Shown here: piece after piece, positions 9,401-15,863 of the stretch
Position numbering within the stretch: the first letter of the stretch is position 1
How the letters are laid out: each line of letters starts with the position of its first letter
From: an uncultured Bacteroidota bacterium
GTDB taxonomy: Bacteria > Bacteroidota > Bacteroidia > Bacteroidales > 4484-276
DNA length: 25,716 bases
Assembly: GCA_903930725.1 (NCBI GenBank)
Contig: CAIYZW010000443.1
Location: 1-25,716, forward strand
Reading direction: 5' to 3'
The notes under the pieces: model-generated
Databases searched by the model: none
What the model was told of the DNA's origin: nothing
What the model saw: only the letters and a program-made list of their open reading frames with translations
Made by a program: the position numbers and the translations under genes

Positions 9401-10568
9401 CTCGGAAGACATCACAGTTAAAAAGCAAAACAAGGATGCCCTGATCGAATCAGAAAAAATGTACCGAACCCTCCTTAATGCTTCGCCCGAAGGCATTATT
9501 ATAATGGACATTAATGGGCTGATCACCGAAATATCGAATATTACACTCGAAATATTTGGGGCTGAGAATAAATACGAATTTATTGGAGAGCATTTCTTCC
9601 ATTTAATTCCTGATGAAGAAATTGGTAAATTAAAGGATGTTTTAACAAAAACCCAGGTTGAAGGCCTCGTTCAAAATGTTGAAGTTATCCTGACCAAGAA
9701 AAATAAAACACAGTTTATTTGCGAGCTAAGCACCACCTTAATCCAGGAAACCGATGGAAGGCCCAAAGCTTACATGGCCATTATCCGCGATATTTCGCAA
9801 CGAAAAAAAATCGAACAACAACTTATCCGCACCGAACGTATGGTTAGCCTTGGCGAAATGGCCTCAGGCATGGCTCACGAAATCAATCAACCGCTGCTCT
9901 CCATCACGCTTGGTATCGAAAACATGTTCTTTAAAATAAAGCAGACAAATGCTGTTGATGAAAACTACTTTAAAATTAAATCGGAAAAGATCTTTGAAGA
10001 CATTCAACGAATCGGCTACATTATTGACCATGTGAGGGCATTTTCGCGCGACCACGACGATTACATTGTTACTTCCTTCAACATTAACGAAAGCATCAAA
10101 AATGCCATTTCGATGATTTCGGAACAATTTAAACATCATGGCATAAAACTGACGATTAAACTCGACAAGAAAGTCCACCCAATTAATGGCAACACATACA
10201 AATTTGAACAGGTCATTCTTAATTTGCTCAATAATGCCAAAGATGCCCTCGAGGAGAAGACAAAAGTAACAAAGGATGATTTTGAAAAATCCATCAAAAT
10301 TAAAACCTCATTCGACGAACAAACTAATTATGTTGAGGTTACCGACAATGGAATAGGTATAAAATCCGAGGATATTGACAGGATTTTATTTCCTTTTTAC
10401 ACCACAAAAGATGTTGGAAAAGGCACCGGTCTTGGGCTTTCGATTTCGTTTGGTATTATCAAAGAATTAAATGGAAACATCGAAATTGAAAGCAAATCAA
10501 TGGACGGTACTACATTCAGGATAACCCTTCCCAAGACCGAACCACACGACAGAACAAAAGAGCAGTAA
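6405..10568 (+). CDS. Multi-PAS sensor histidine kinase with N-terminal receiver domain
   Basis: Protein of 1387 aa from this start. The order is a receiver domain (about 4-125, phospho-acceptor Asp55 in LIDIRMPG), a short coiled coil (about 130-160), eight consecutive PAS domains of about 115-125 residues each (starting near 158, 273, 400, 520, 640, 765, 887 and 1014, most ending in a DIT-x-R-K/E linker), HisKA (phospho-acceptor His1158 in AHEINQPL) and HATPase_c (NLLNNAKDAL near 1273, DNGIGI near 1314, GKGTGLGLS near 1338). No membrane segment is present, so it should act in the cytoplasm on intracellular signals. The first PAS has a cysteine cluster (C-x11-CxxC). An upstream in-frame ATG exists at 6357, but 6405 puts the receiver strand NILIVDD near the start. 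The sigma-54 activator gene follows after 67 bp and is the likely phosphotransfer partner. Confidence 0.9.
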   Translation: MERNPNILIVDDIFDNLTLLEDILEIFEVNIIMAQSGHEAIEKIRNKEIALALIDIRMPGMSGVELADILQNDKTHDTFPIIFITAQANDEFELEKCYSSGAVDFILKPFNKRILTSKIKVFIELFRQKQNILDQRLELEESSREMANLNQKLLQSNQFNTSLLQTIPFGMAIISEERTILFMNENLEKDFGKDVLGKKCWEVYHDEKVQCNDCQLNPEIQIGETNSFEIHGVMGGRIAEVSYTGMMFNGKKAILKIFQDITARKKTEEALRISETLYHNLFENMLDGFAWCKMLFDDENKPYDFTYLAVNKAFEAQTGLKDVVGKNVSEIIPGIRESDPELFELYGTVAQGGPPRNFEFYLQSLKMWLSISVYSPQIGYFVAIFEVITQRKLIENALKESEVNYHTFFDTMGDMILVANQSGRIIFTNKALKHKLGYTAEELSEMYAIDLNPADARPEASEIFEAMFRGDREMCPLPLETKSGELIPAESRLWFGRWNGADCIFGISKDVSAELEAKLRFESIFRHSPTPMALSVFPEQTFTDVNNAFLRTLDYSFEEIIGKTTHELGLFPKQEEQEAASKQLLSSGRITNIELQVNGKNGKIIQGLFSGELMSINGKKYLLTAMIDITRRKQAEEALIESEKKYRQLVELAQEGIWTINTESITTYVNPRMAEILGYFVEEMMGKSLYSFMDEKGIEIAQKNVERRKQGIREQHEFEFIRKDGKRIYTSIETTPINGDTGNYLGALALVADITERKVAEDNLKESEEAAHALINAILESAFLMNTDGTVLAHNEIVEKRLGLNKGELLGTCVFDYLSPDIRESRKVKMEEVIHSGKPVRFEDERTGRNMDNSIYPILDGEGNVTRLAVFGNDISELKINEQKIIENEKMLTSIIENLPLMLFVKSAKDLCFVRFNKAGEELLGYTRDEMIGKSDYDFFPKAEAEFFILNDLEVLETKAPKEIPEEKIQTKHQGERFLYTKKIPILDSEGNAEFLLGISEDITVKKQNKDALIESEKMYRTLLNASPEGIIIMDINGLITEISNITLEIFGAENKYEFIGEHFFHLIPDEEIGKLKDVLTKTQVEGLVQNVEVILTKKNKTQFICELSTTLIQETDGRPKAYMAIIRDISQRKKIEQQLIRTERMVSLGEMASGMAHEINQPLLSITLGIENMFFKIKQTNAVDENYFKIKSEKIFEDIQRIGYIIDHVRAFSRDHDDYIVTSFNINESIKNAISMISEQFKHHGIKLTIKLDKKVHPINGNTYKFEQVILNLLNNAKDALEEKTKVTKDDFEKSIKIKTSFDEQTNYVEVTDNGIGIKSEDIDRILFPFYTTKDVGKGTGLGLSISFGIIKELNGNIEIESKSMDGTTFRITLPKTEPHDRTKEQ

Positions 10569-10635
10569 TAAATCTGCCGGCTGACGGACATTACGTTAAA
10601 GAAGAAAAAATGAAGAACAAGAAATACAGAGAAAA

Positions 10636-12009
10636 ATGAACAAACTTAATGTACTGATCATTGACGATGAAAAACGCTTCACCGAAGAATTAACCGAATT
10701 CCTTCAGGAATCAGGCTTCCAGGCCTTCGAAGCAAACACAGGTGCCGAAGGTTATTCGATTTTAAAAAAGCAACCAATTGATTTGCTCGTACTTGATGTT
10801 CGTTTACCCGGAATTAATGGCCTGGATATTTTAAAAGACGTCAAGGTAAAATATCCCAGCATGGAGGTAATCATTGTTTCGGCACATGGCGACATGGACA
10901 CTGTGATTAAAGCCATGCGTCAGGGTGCCATTGATTATTTGCGAAAACCCTTCCGGCATATTGATATCAGAATTGCCATCGAACGGACCCAGAAATTTCT
11001 TTTCCTTCAACGTGAAATCAAGCTACTGGAGGAGAAAAACTCGTTGATTTCGAAAAACCTGGAACAGCGCATCGAACGACATTTTATCGGTGTAAGCCCG
11101 CAGATAAAAGAAATTCTGGAAATGGCGCTCACCACCGCAAAATATCCTGATACCAATGTGCTCATTACCGGCGAAAGTGGAACCGGCAAAGAAAATATCG
11201 CACGCATCATCCATTTTGCCAGCAAACGAAAAGACAATATTTTTTGTGCCGTCAACAGCAGTGCCATTACAGAATCACTTTTGGAAAGCGAGTTTTTTGG
11301 CCACAAGAAAGGCTCATTTACTGGTGCTATTACCGACAAAAAAGGTTTTTTTGAGATCAGCAATCAGGGAACTTTATTTCTGGATGAAATTGCCGACATG
11401 CCCATGAATTTGCAGGCCAAGATGTTGCGAGCTATCGAAGAAAAATCCATAACACGTGTTGGCGAAACCAGCCCGATCTACACCGATTTCAGGATTATTT
11501 CGGCAACCAACCACGACCTCGACAAGTTAGAGGAAGAAAAACGGTTTCGCCTCGACCTCATCCATCGCCTCAATACACTGCACATCCATATTCCGCCACT
11601 TCGCGAGCGCACCGAAGACATCGAGCCGCTGCTGCTGTTTTATGTGGACGACTTATCCAGGAAATTAAATAAACCCACTCCGATGATCGACAAAGATGTC
11701 ATCCCGGCTTTAAAGGAGTACCATTTTCCAGGCAACGTTCGTGAGCTTAAAAACATGACCGAGCGGGCAATCATTCTAAGCAAAGGAAATTCCCTTAGCA
11801 TAAAGGATTTTCCGGTCAAGACAAAATCAAAGTCGGCACAACCAACCGAAACCCAAAAATTAAACCTGGAAGACAATGAAGCATTATTGATACGTCGTGC
11901 CCTCGAAACTTGTAATAACAACCAGCTTGCGGCAGCCAATGCTCTCGGAATCCAGCGGATGGCACTTGCCCGCAAAATGCAGAAATACAATATTACAGTA
12001 ACAAAATAA
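10636..12009 (+). CDS. NtrC-family sigma-54-dependent response regulator
   Basis: Protein of 457 aa with the full NtrC layout: a receiver (1-120, phospho-acceptor Asp54 in LLVLDVRLPG), a sigma-54 AAA+ activator domain (about 150-380) and a Fis-type helix-turn-helix (about 412-455, LIRRALETCNNNQLAAANALGIQ). The AAA+ domain has Walker A GESGTGKE at 179-186, Walker B LFLDE at 247-251, and the sigma-54 contact loop at 226-231, which reads GSFTGA instead of the canonical GAFTGA. Phosphorylated, it should bind upstream of a -24/-12 promoter and drive open-complex formation. The only convincing such promoter in the window lies just downstream (12309-12324), ahead of gvpA. The gene is 67 bp after the kinase gene and probably co-transcribed with it. 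Gas vesicle control by an NtrC-type regulator has a precedent in GvrA of Serratia sp. ATCC 39006. Confidence 0.93.
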   Translation: MNKLNVLIIDDEKRFTEELTEFLQESGFQAFEANTGAEGYSILKKQPIDLLVLDVRLPGINGLDILKDVKVKYPSMEVIIVSAHGDMDTVIKAMRQGAIDYLRKPFRHIDIRIAIERTQKFLFLQREIKLLEEKNSLISKNLEQRIERHFIGVSPQIKEILEMALTTAKYPDTNVLITGESGTGKENIARIIHFASKRKDNIFCAVNSSAITESLLESEFFGHKKGSFTGAITDKKGFFEISNQGTLFLDEIADMPMNLQAKMLRAIEEKSITRVGETSPIYTDFRIISATNHDLDKLEEEKRFRLDLIHRLNTLHIHIPPLRERTEDIEPLLLFYVDDLSRKLNKPTPMIDKDVIPALKEYHFPGNVRELKNMTERAIILSKGNSLSIKDFPVKTKSKSAQPTETQKLNLEDNEALLIRRALETCNNNQLAAANALGIQRMALARKMQKYNITVTK

Positions 12010-12155
12010 AGCAATTGGTAAATTTTTAACCACACGCTAAAAACATCATTTTTGTTTTCTTTTTCTATTAGCCCATTTCAGATAAAGACACTATACTGAC
12101 CTACTTCTCATTTTTCACCTCTCAAACTTCATACCTCTCCCATCACTTCAAAACC

Positions 12156-12178
12156 GAGCATTTGCTCATTTTCGAGCA
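12156..12178. promoter_or_regulatory. Candidate enhancer (upstream activator) site: GAGCA/TGCTC dyads
   Basis: Three half-sites lie in 23 bp: GAGCA (12156-12160), TGCTC (12163-12167) and GAGCA (12174-12178). They form two overlapping dyads with 2-nt and 6-nt spacers. The cluster is about 145 bp before the -24 element, the usual distance for an NtrC-type enhancer. Binding by the adjacent regulator is inference. Confidence 0.4.
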
Positions 12179-12270
12179 ATAAATGAATGCTAAAAAATGC
12201 ACCGATTTAAATATTTATATTTTTCCAAAATTTATTTGTGTTTTTATTCCACTCTAAATGTGTCGTTTAC

Positions 12271-12304
12271 CTGAATTTTTCTTCCAAAGAAAAAAAGAAT
12301 TCAG
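12271..12304. repeat. A+T-rich inverted repeat just upstream of the -24 box
   Basis: CTGAATT (12271-12277) is inverted as AATTCAG (12298-12304), with an inner TTTCTT/AAGAAA pair (12278-12283 and 12287-12292). GTTTAC also occurs directly on both sides (12265-12270 and 12304-12309). It could be an operator or a DNA-bending site between enhancer and promoter. Confidence 0.4.
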
Positions 12305-12308
12305 TTTA

Positions 12309-12324
12309 CGGCACGTTCGTTGCA
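12309..12324 (+). promoter_or_regulatory. Sigma-54 (-24/-12) promoter of the gas vesicle operon
   Basis: GGCACGTTCGTTGC matches the sigma-54 consensus TGGCACG-N4-TTGCA apart from a C in place of the leading T. The invariant GG (12310-12311) and GC (12322-12323) are exactly 10 nt apart. The predicted start of transcription is near 12335, leaving a leader of about 69 nt before gvpA. The upstream gene encodes a sigma-54 activator, which strongly supports function. Confidence 0.85.
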
Positions 12325-12391
12325 AACCCTCCAATCAACGAGGTAATCCGTCCCTCATCAAAAGCACGGTTTAAATTAATTCAATAAAAAA

Positions 12392-12397
12392 AAGGAG
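12392..12397 (+). promoter_or_regulatory. Shine-Dalgarno motif of gvpA
   Basis: AAGGAG lies 6 nt before the gvpA ATG. Strong Shine-Dalgarno motifs are uncommon in Bacteroidota, where A-rich leaders usually replace them. Confidence 0.8.
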
Positions 12398-12403
12398 TTT
12401 AAA

Positions 12404-12607
12404 ATGGTAGAAAAAACGATTGGGTCATCAAGCTTGGTAGAAGTTATTGACCGTATTTTGGACAAAGGCGTTGTAGTTGATGCATGGGTTCGCGTATCAT
12501 TAGTTGGTATCGAATTGCTCGCTATCGAAGCCAGAGTGGTTGTTGCTTCGGTTGAAACATACCTGAAGTATGCAGAAGCCATTGGTTTAACTGCAAAAGC
12601 TGCATAA
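12404..12607 (+). CDS. gvpA: Gas vesicle structural protein GvpA
   Basis: Protein of 67 aa with the classic GvpA sequence: SSLVEVIDRILDKGVVVDAW, then VRVSLVGIELLAIEARVVVA and SVETYLKYAEAIGL. The helix-beta-strand-beta-strand-helix fold packs into the ribs that make the gas-permeable vesicle wall. The short C-terminus (TAKAA) and the DAWVRVSLVGIELL core separate it from the minor relatives GvpJ, GvpM and GvpS. It is the first gene of the cluster, directly behind the sigma-54 promoter and a strong Shine-Dalgarno motif, as expected for the most abundant protein. A hairpin with a T-run follows it (12631-12702) and may end a large share of transcripts, so that gvpA is made in excess over downstream genes. 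It is the only canonical gvpA copy in the window. Confidence 0.97.
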   Translation: MVEKTIGSSSLVEVIDRILDKGVVVDAWVRVSLVGIELLAIEARVVVASVETYLKYAEAIGLTAKAA

Positions 12608-12630
12608 GCAGTGTTTGTAAGCAGTTAAGG

Positions 12631-12702
12631 AGAGTTCTCTTGCCAGGCATCCTTTTAGCAAAGACTAATAAGCACGAATTGCCAAGATAACTCTTATTTT
12701 TT
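12631..12702 (+). terminator. Possible attenuating terminator between gvpA and the rest of the operon
   Basis: AGAGTT-c-TCTTG-c-CA (12631-12645) pairs with TG-c-CAAGA-t-AACTCT (12680-12694), with two mismatches and a loop of about 34 nt. A T-run follows at 12697-12702. The long loop and mismatches make it a weak terminator, which would suit partial read-through into the downstream genes. Confidence 0.5.
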
Positions 12703-12733
12703 AACCTTTTCACACTAAAAAACAAAACTAACG

Positions 12734-13342
12734 ATGGAACCTTCCGCTACAAATAACAACATTGATTTCATCGAAACCCTGCTCACCTCCTTCGAGTCCC
12801 GGATACAAAAAATCGAAAATGTATTTACCACCTCTGACGCGGTAACCGAATCTTCACATGCTTTGATGAACGATTTCCAGATTTCGATGCAGGAATTGCG
12901 GAAAGAAAGAACCCAATTAAATGAGATGTTGCGCGAGAACATGGCCAAAAGCGGTTCGTTGCGCAAAAACGATTACGACATCCTGATGGATGAAATTTTT
13001 ATTTTATTAGACGAGAAAGAAAAAGAAGCAGAAGTACATTTTTACCTCTACATCGAAGATCAAAAATCCATGGTTCGCTTCTTACGCCAGGGCATTCTCG
13101 AAATAAAAAATACCGAACTCAACAATAACAAAGAAAAAATAGCGGCTTTTAAACTGCAATTAGATACTATCCTAAAAGACCAGCAAAACCGAAAAGAAAG
13201 CGCAATAAATAAATTTTCTGAGTTTCAGAATATCCATAAAAAACTCACCACAAATTTCCAACATTTACTCAAAAAGGATGTACACGTCTTTTGTAAAGAT
13301 ATCAAAAACATAAAAAAACATTTATTAGAGGAATTAGTCTGA
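12734..13342 (+). CDS. Unknown helical coiled-coil protein in the gas vesicle cluster
   Basis: Protein of 202 aa, not recognised as any named Gvp family. It is predicted to be almost entirely alpha-helical, with charged heptad-like stretches (about 18-75 and 95-170) separated by a more hydrophobic segment (DILMDEIFILLDEKEKEAEVHFYLYIED as seen around residues 80-107). There is no signal peptide and no membrane segment, so it should be cytoplasmic. The start ATG is preceded by an A-rich stretch without a Shine-Dalgarno motif. It lies between gvpA and the GvpC-like repeat gene, with a 31-bp gap to the latter, which suggests joint expression and perhaps a role on the vesicle surface or as a scaffold. 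That role is inference from position only. Confidence 0.75.
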   Translation: MEPSATNNNIDFIETLLTSFESRIQKIENVFTTSDAVTESSHALMNDFQISMQELRKERTQLNEMLRENMAKSGSLRKNDYDILMDEIFILLDEKEKEAEVHFYLYIEDQKSMVRFLRQGILEIKNTELNNNKEKIAAFKLQLDTILKDQQNRKESAINKFSEFQNIHKKLTTNFQHLLKKDVHVFCKDIKNIKKHLLEELV

Positions 13343-13358
13343 TTATTTAACCGAAAAA

Positions 13359-13364
13359 TAGGAG
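13359..13364 (+). promoter_or_regulatory. Shine-Dalgarno motif of the GvpC-like gene
   Basis: TAGGAG lies 9 nt before the ATG at 13374. A second in-frame ATG at 13380 lies a further 6 nt away, so the motif favours 13374. Confidence 0.6.
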
Positions 13365-13373
13365 AAAAACAAA

Positions 13374-14588
13374 ATGGGAATGGCTGAACAAATGAAGAAT
13401 CTCAGTGAAGAGATCTTGGCAAATTATAAACAAAGAGCCGCTGAATTTCAGCAAAGGCTTAAAGACAATGGCGAACTTGTAAAAGAAGTTCAAAAAACAC
13501 TCGATGGTTTCCGCAACGACCACATGGAGATGGCAGCAACCATAAGGGCAAATGCTGCTAATTTACGTTCGAACCTCGCTCAGGAACAAAAAGACAGGTT
13601 AAAATCGTTCCAGCAACTGATGAACGGAATTCACGGGTCAATCTCGGAAATTCAAAATGAAGTTGAAGGAATCAAAGTTTCGACAGCAGGAATGCTTAAA
13701 GACTTTTCGATTTCGCACGACGCAATGGCAACAAACCTGAACAAAGAACTTGAGCAGGACAAAGCCAACCGTGCCAACTGGAACACCGGTCGGTTAAAGG
13801 AATTTGGCGGATTAATGAAAAACATCAACACCGAAATTGTTAAAATTCAGAAAGAGGTTAGCGATGTTTTTGGTTACACCGATAAACTGTTAAAGAAGTT
13901 TTCGTCTGACCACGGAAAAATGTCGGCCGAAATGAAAGCCGAACTTGCTGCAAACCTCACCGAAAGGGTGAAATACACGCAAGACCTTCTCAACCAATAC
14001 AATAAAAGGCTGGCTGAGATGAGCAAAGAAAACCAGAAGATGGCAAAAGCCCTCAGACTCGAACTGGCAAAATCGCGCAAAGAACTTTCGCAAAGCGATA
14101 TTCAGCGCATGAAGGATTTCAATGTTACCTTTACAGGAATACAGAAAAAAGTACAGGAAATCCAGAAATTTGTAAATACTTTCCTGGGCGAATTTTCGAC
14201 CGACCGCAAACAAGCTGCCGCAACATGGGCAAAATTAGCCGAAGCTATTGCAAACATGGGCAAAGCACCTGCATCAAAAAAAGCAGCCCCCGCTTCACCA
14301 AAGCCTGTTGTAGCCGAAATTAAGAAAGAAATAAAAGTCGAGGAAAAAGTAAAGGTTGCCGAACCAGTGGCCGAAAAACCTAAAGTTGTTGAGGTCCCTA
14401 AAGAACCTACACTTGAAGAAAAGGTTTTACACTACATCAACACACATAAAAAAGGTGTGAGAGTTGCCGACATGGAAGAACCTTTTGGTGAAACCCGCAT
14501 GAGACTTGGTTTTATTACCAAGAAACTGCTGGACGACGGGAAAATTCTTAAAGTTGAAAACGCTTATTTTCCTAAACCAAAACAATAA
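13374..14588 (+). CDS. GvpC-like helical repeat protein with C-terminal winged-helix-like domain
   Basis: Protein of 404 aa. Residues 1-296 are alpha-helical repeats. An F-x-x-(D/S)-H-type motif recurs at 46-50, 111-115 and 176-180, and as FSTDR at 274-278. Spacings are 65, 65 and 98 residues, about two, two and three times the 33-residue period known for cyanobacterial GvpC. R-(L/M)-K-x-F recurs at 75, 140 and 245, and IQxEV-like motifs at 93, 158 and 263. A Lys/Pro/Ala/Val/Glu-rich linker spans about 297-345. Residues 346-404 (TLEEKVLHYINTHKKG; MRLGFITKKLLDDGKI; LKVENAYFPK) look like a winged-helix fold. GvpC binds the outer surface of the GvpA shell and stiffens it; this protein may do the same, but the GvpC assignment rests on repeat pattern and position. 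The C-terminal domain could bind DNA or another protein. No signal peptide is present. Confidence 0.7.
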   Translation: MGMAEQMKNLSEEILANYKQRAAEFQQRLKDNGELVKEVQKTLDGFRNDHMEMAATIRANAANLRSNLAQEQKDRLKSFQQLMNGIHGSISEIQNEVEGIKVSTAGMLKDFSISHDAMATNLNKELEQDKANRANWNTGRLKEFGGLMKNINTEIVKIQKEVSDVFGYTDKLLKKFSSDHGKMSAEMKAELAANLTERVKYTQDLLNQYNKRLAEMSKENQKMAKALRLELAKSRKELSQSDIQRMKDFNVTFTGIQKKVQEIQKFVNTFLGEFSTDRKQAAATWAKLAEAIANMGKAPASKKAAPASPKPVVAEIKKEIKVEEKVKVAEPVAEKPKVVEVPKEPTLEEKVLHYINTHKKGVRVADMEEPFGETRMRLGFITKKLLDDGKILKVENAYFPKPKQ

Positions 14589-14599
14589 ACATAACAGCA

Positions 14600-14926
14600 A
14601 TGGGAACAAAAATCACATGCCCTTACTGTAAAGGGACAGGCAAAGATTTTTATGAATTACTTGCTCCAATTTCATTCTGCATTGTTTGCAATGGATCCGG
14701 AACTATCGAATTAGATAAACCATACAAAGAATGTGTTTTTTGTTCGGGAACCGGTAAAAACCCGCTTGGGGCCAGGGTAACATGTATTGTTTGCGGAGGC
14801 AAAGGCAACAATTCCCATACTGGAGAAATAATTTGTGATAAATGCACAGGTACAGGCAGGGCTTCCGATGGCCTGCCCTGCACCCGCTGCAAAGGAACCG
14901 GATATAATGAAAGGAATATATTATGA
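14600..14926 (+). CDS. Stand-alone DnaJ-type zinc-finger protein with six CxxCxGxG motifs
   Basis: Protein of 108 aa made almost only of CxxCxGxG motifs, six in a row at residues 7, 27, 45, 62, 79 and 94 (CPYCKGTG, CIVCNGSG, CVFCSGTG, CIVCGGKG, CDKCTGTG, CTRCKGTG). DnaJ has four such motifs, which bind two zinc ions and contact unfolded clients and Hsp70; six could bind three zinc ions. There is no J-domain and no C-terminal substrate domain, so it cannot be a full DnaJ. It overlaps gvpN by 4 bp (ATGA at 14923-14926), indicating coupled translation. In this cluster the matching J-domain occurs on a GvpF/L protein (20449-21501), so the two might act together on GvpA. Other small DnaJ-zinc-finger-like proteins act as chaperones or in redox control, so the exact role is open. 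Confidence 0.9.
   Translation: MGTKITCPYCKGTGKDFYELLAPISFCIVCNGSGTIELDKPYKECVFCSGTGKNPLGARVTCIVCGGKGNNSHTGEIICDKCTGTGRASDGLPCTRCKGTGYNERNIL
14911..14916 (+). promoter_or_regulatory. Shine-Dalgarno-like motif of gvpN
   Basis: AAGGAA lies 6 nt before the gvpN ATG, inside the end of the preceding gene. Confidence 0.5.
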
Positions 14927-15834
14927 GTCATGAACTCAACACCGTACTTGAACCAACACCTTTACCCGATTTTGTGGAAACTCCATATATCGAGGACATA
15001 ACAAATCGTGCAAGGATTTACATAAAAGCCGGCTTTCCGGTGCATTTCAGAGGTCCTTCCGGAACCGGAAAAACCACTGTAGCCATGCACCTTGCCAGCA
15101 AAATAGGCAGACCCGTGGTAATTATTCATGGCGATGCTGAGTTTAAAACTTCCGACCTGATTGGCGGCGAGAGCGGTTACTCGCTCAAGAGGCTCGACGA
15201 CAGGTTTATTCATTCGGTTCACAAATACCAGGAAGACATGACCAAGCAGTGGGTGAATAACCGACTGACACTGGCCGTGAAATATGGGTTTACACTTATT
15301 TACGACGAATTTACGCGCTCACGCCCCGAAGCAAACAACATTCTGCTTCCAATTTTACAGGAACGCATGATGAGCACGCCTGCAACCAAAGGTGACCAAT
15401 CATATCTGACTGTTCATCCCGATTTTTGTGCCATCTTTACCTCAAATCCTGAAGAATATGCCGGAGTAAACCGAACTCAGGATGCGCTTCGCGACCGAAT
15501 GGTGACCATGGATCTCGATCATTTCGATTATGAAACCGAGCTTCACATTACCATGGCCAAATCGAAGTTTCCGGTTGAAGAAGCCGAGAAAATTGTAAAA
15601 ATCGTAAGAGGCCTCCGCGAATCGGGTAAAACCGAATTTGACCCAACTATCCGTGGTTCCATCATGATTGCCAAAACTTTGTCGGTTTTGGGAATTAATC
15701 CATCAAAAAACAACATCGAATTTCGTAAAATTTGCCAGGATATCCTCACTTCCGAAACAAGCCGGATTGGTTCAAAAACAAACCAGGAACGTGTAAGAAT
15801 AATTGTTGAGGAGCTCATTGAGCAATTTGCCTGA
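14923..15834 (+). CDS. gvpN: Gas vesicle AAA+ ATPase GvpN
   Basis: Protein of 303 aa, the usual GvpN length. It is a MoxR-like AAA+ ATPase with Walker A GPSGTGKT at 44-51, Walker B LIYDEFTR with Asp/Glu at 128-129, and a sensor region around IFTSNPEEYAGVNR. The lines FVETPYIEDITNRARIYIKA near the start and RPEANNILLPILQERMM are typical of GvpN. GvpN is needed in several organisms for vesicles to grow to full width, probably by ATP-driven remodelling of assembly factors. It is translationally coupled to the upstream zinc-finger gene by a 4-bp overlap, and the next gene follows after 40 bp. Confidence 0.95.
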   Translation: MSHELNTVLEPTPLPDFVETPYIEDITNRARIYIKAGFPVHFRGPSGTGKTTVAMHLASKIGRPVVIIHGDAEFKTSDLIGGESGYSLKRLDDRFIHSVHKYQEDMTKQWVNNRLTLAVKYGFTLIYDEFTRSRPEANNILLPILQERMMSTPATKGDQSYLTVHPDFCAIFTSNPEEYAGVNRTQDALRDRMVTMDLDHFDYETELHITMAKSKFPVEEAEKIVKIVRGLRESGKTEFDPTIRGSIMIAKTLSVLGINPSKNNIEFRKICQDILTSETSRIGSKTNQERVRIIVEELIEQFA

Positions 15835-15863
15835 TGAAGTTATTTTAATAATCCAGTAAAAAA

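Larger units (their letters stand above)
12010..12403. other. Regulatory region between the sigma-54 activator gene and gvpA
   Basis: This 394-bp gap has no gene. It contains the dyad half-sites at 12156-12178, an A+T-rich inverted repeat at 12271-12304, the sigma-54 promoter core at 12309-12324 and the gvpA Shine-Dalgarno motif at 12392-12397. No intrinsic terminator is evident after the activator gene, so some read-through into gvpA is possible. Confidence 0.7.

Noticed and set aside
11640..12035. A 131-codon open frame on the - strand over the end of the NtrC-type gene
   Set aside because: It overlaps the conserved AAA+ and HTH parts on the + strand and shows no domain of its own.
13890..14213. 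A 107-codon open frame on the - strand within the GvpC-like gene
   Set aside because: Phe/Leu-rich translation that mirrors the Lys/Glu-rich sense strand; no independent support.
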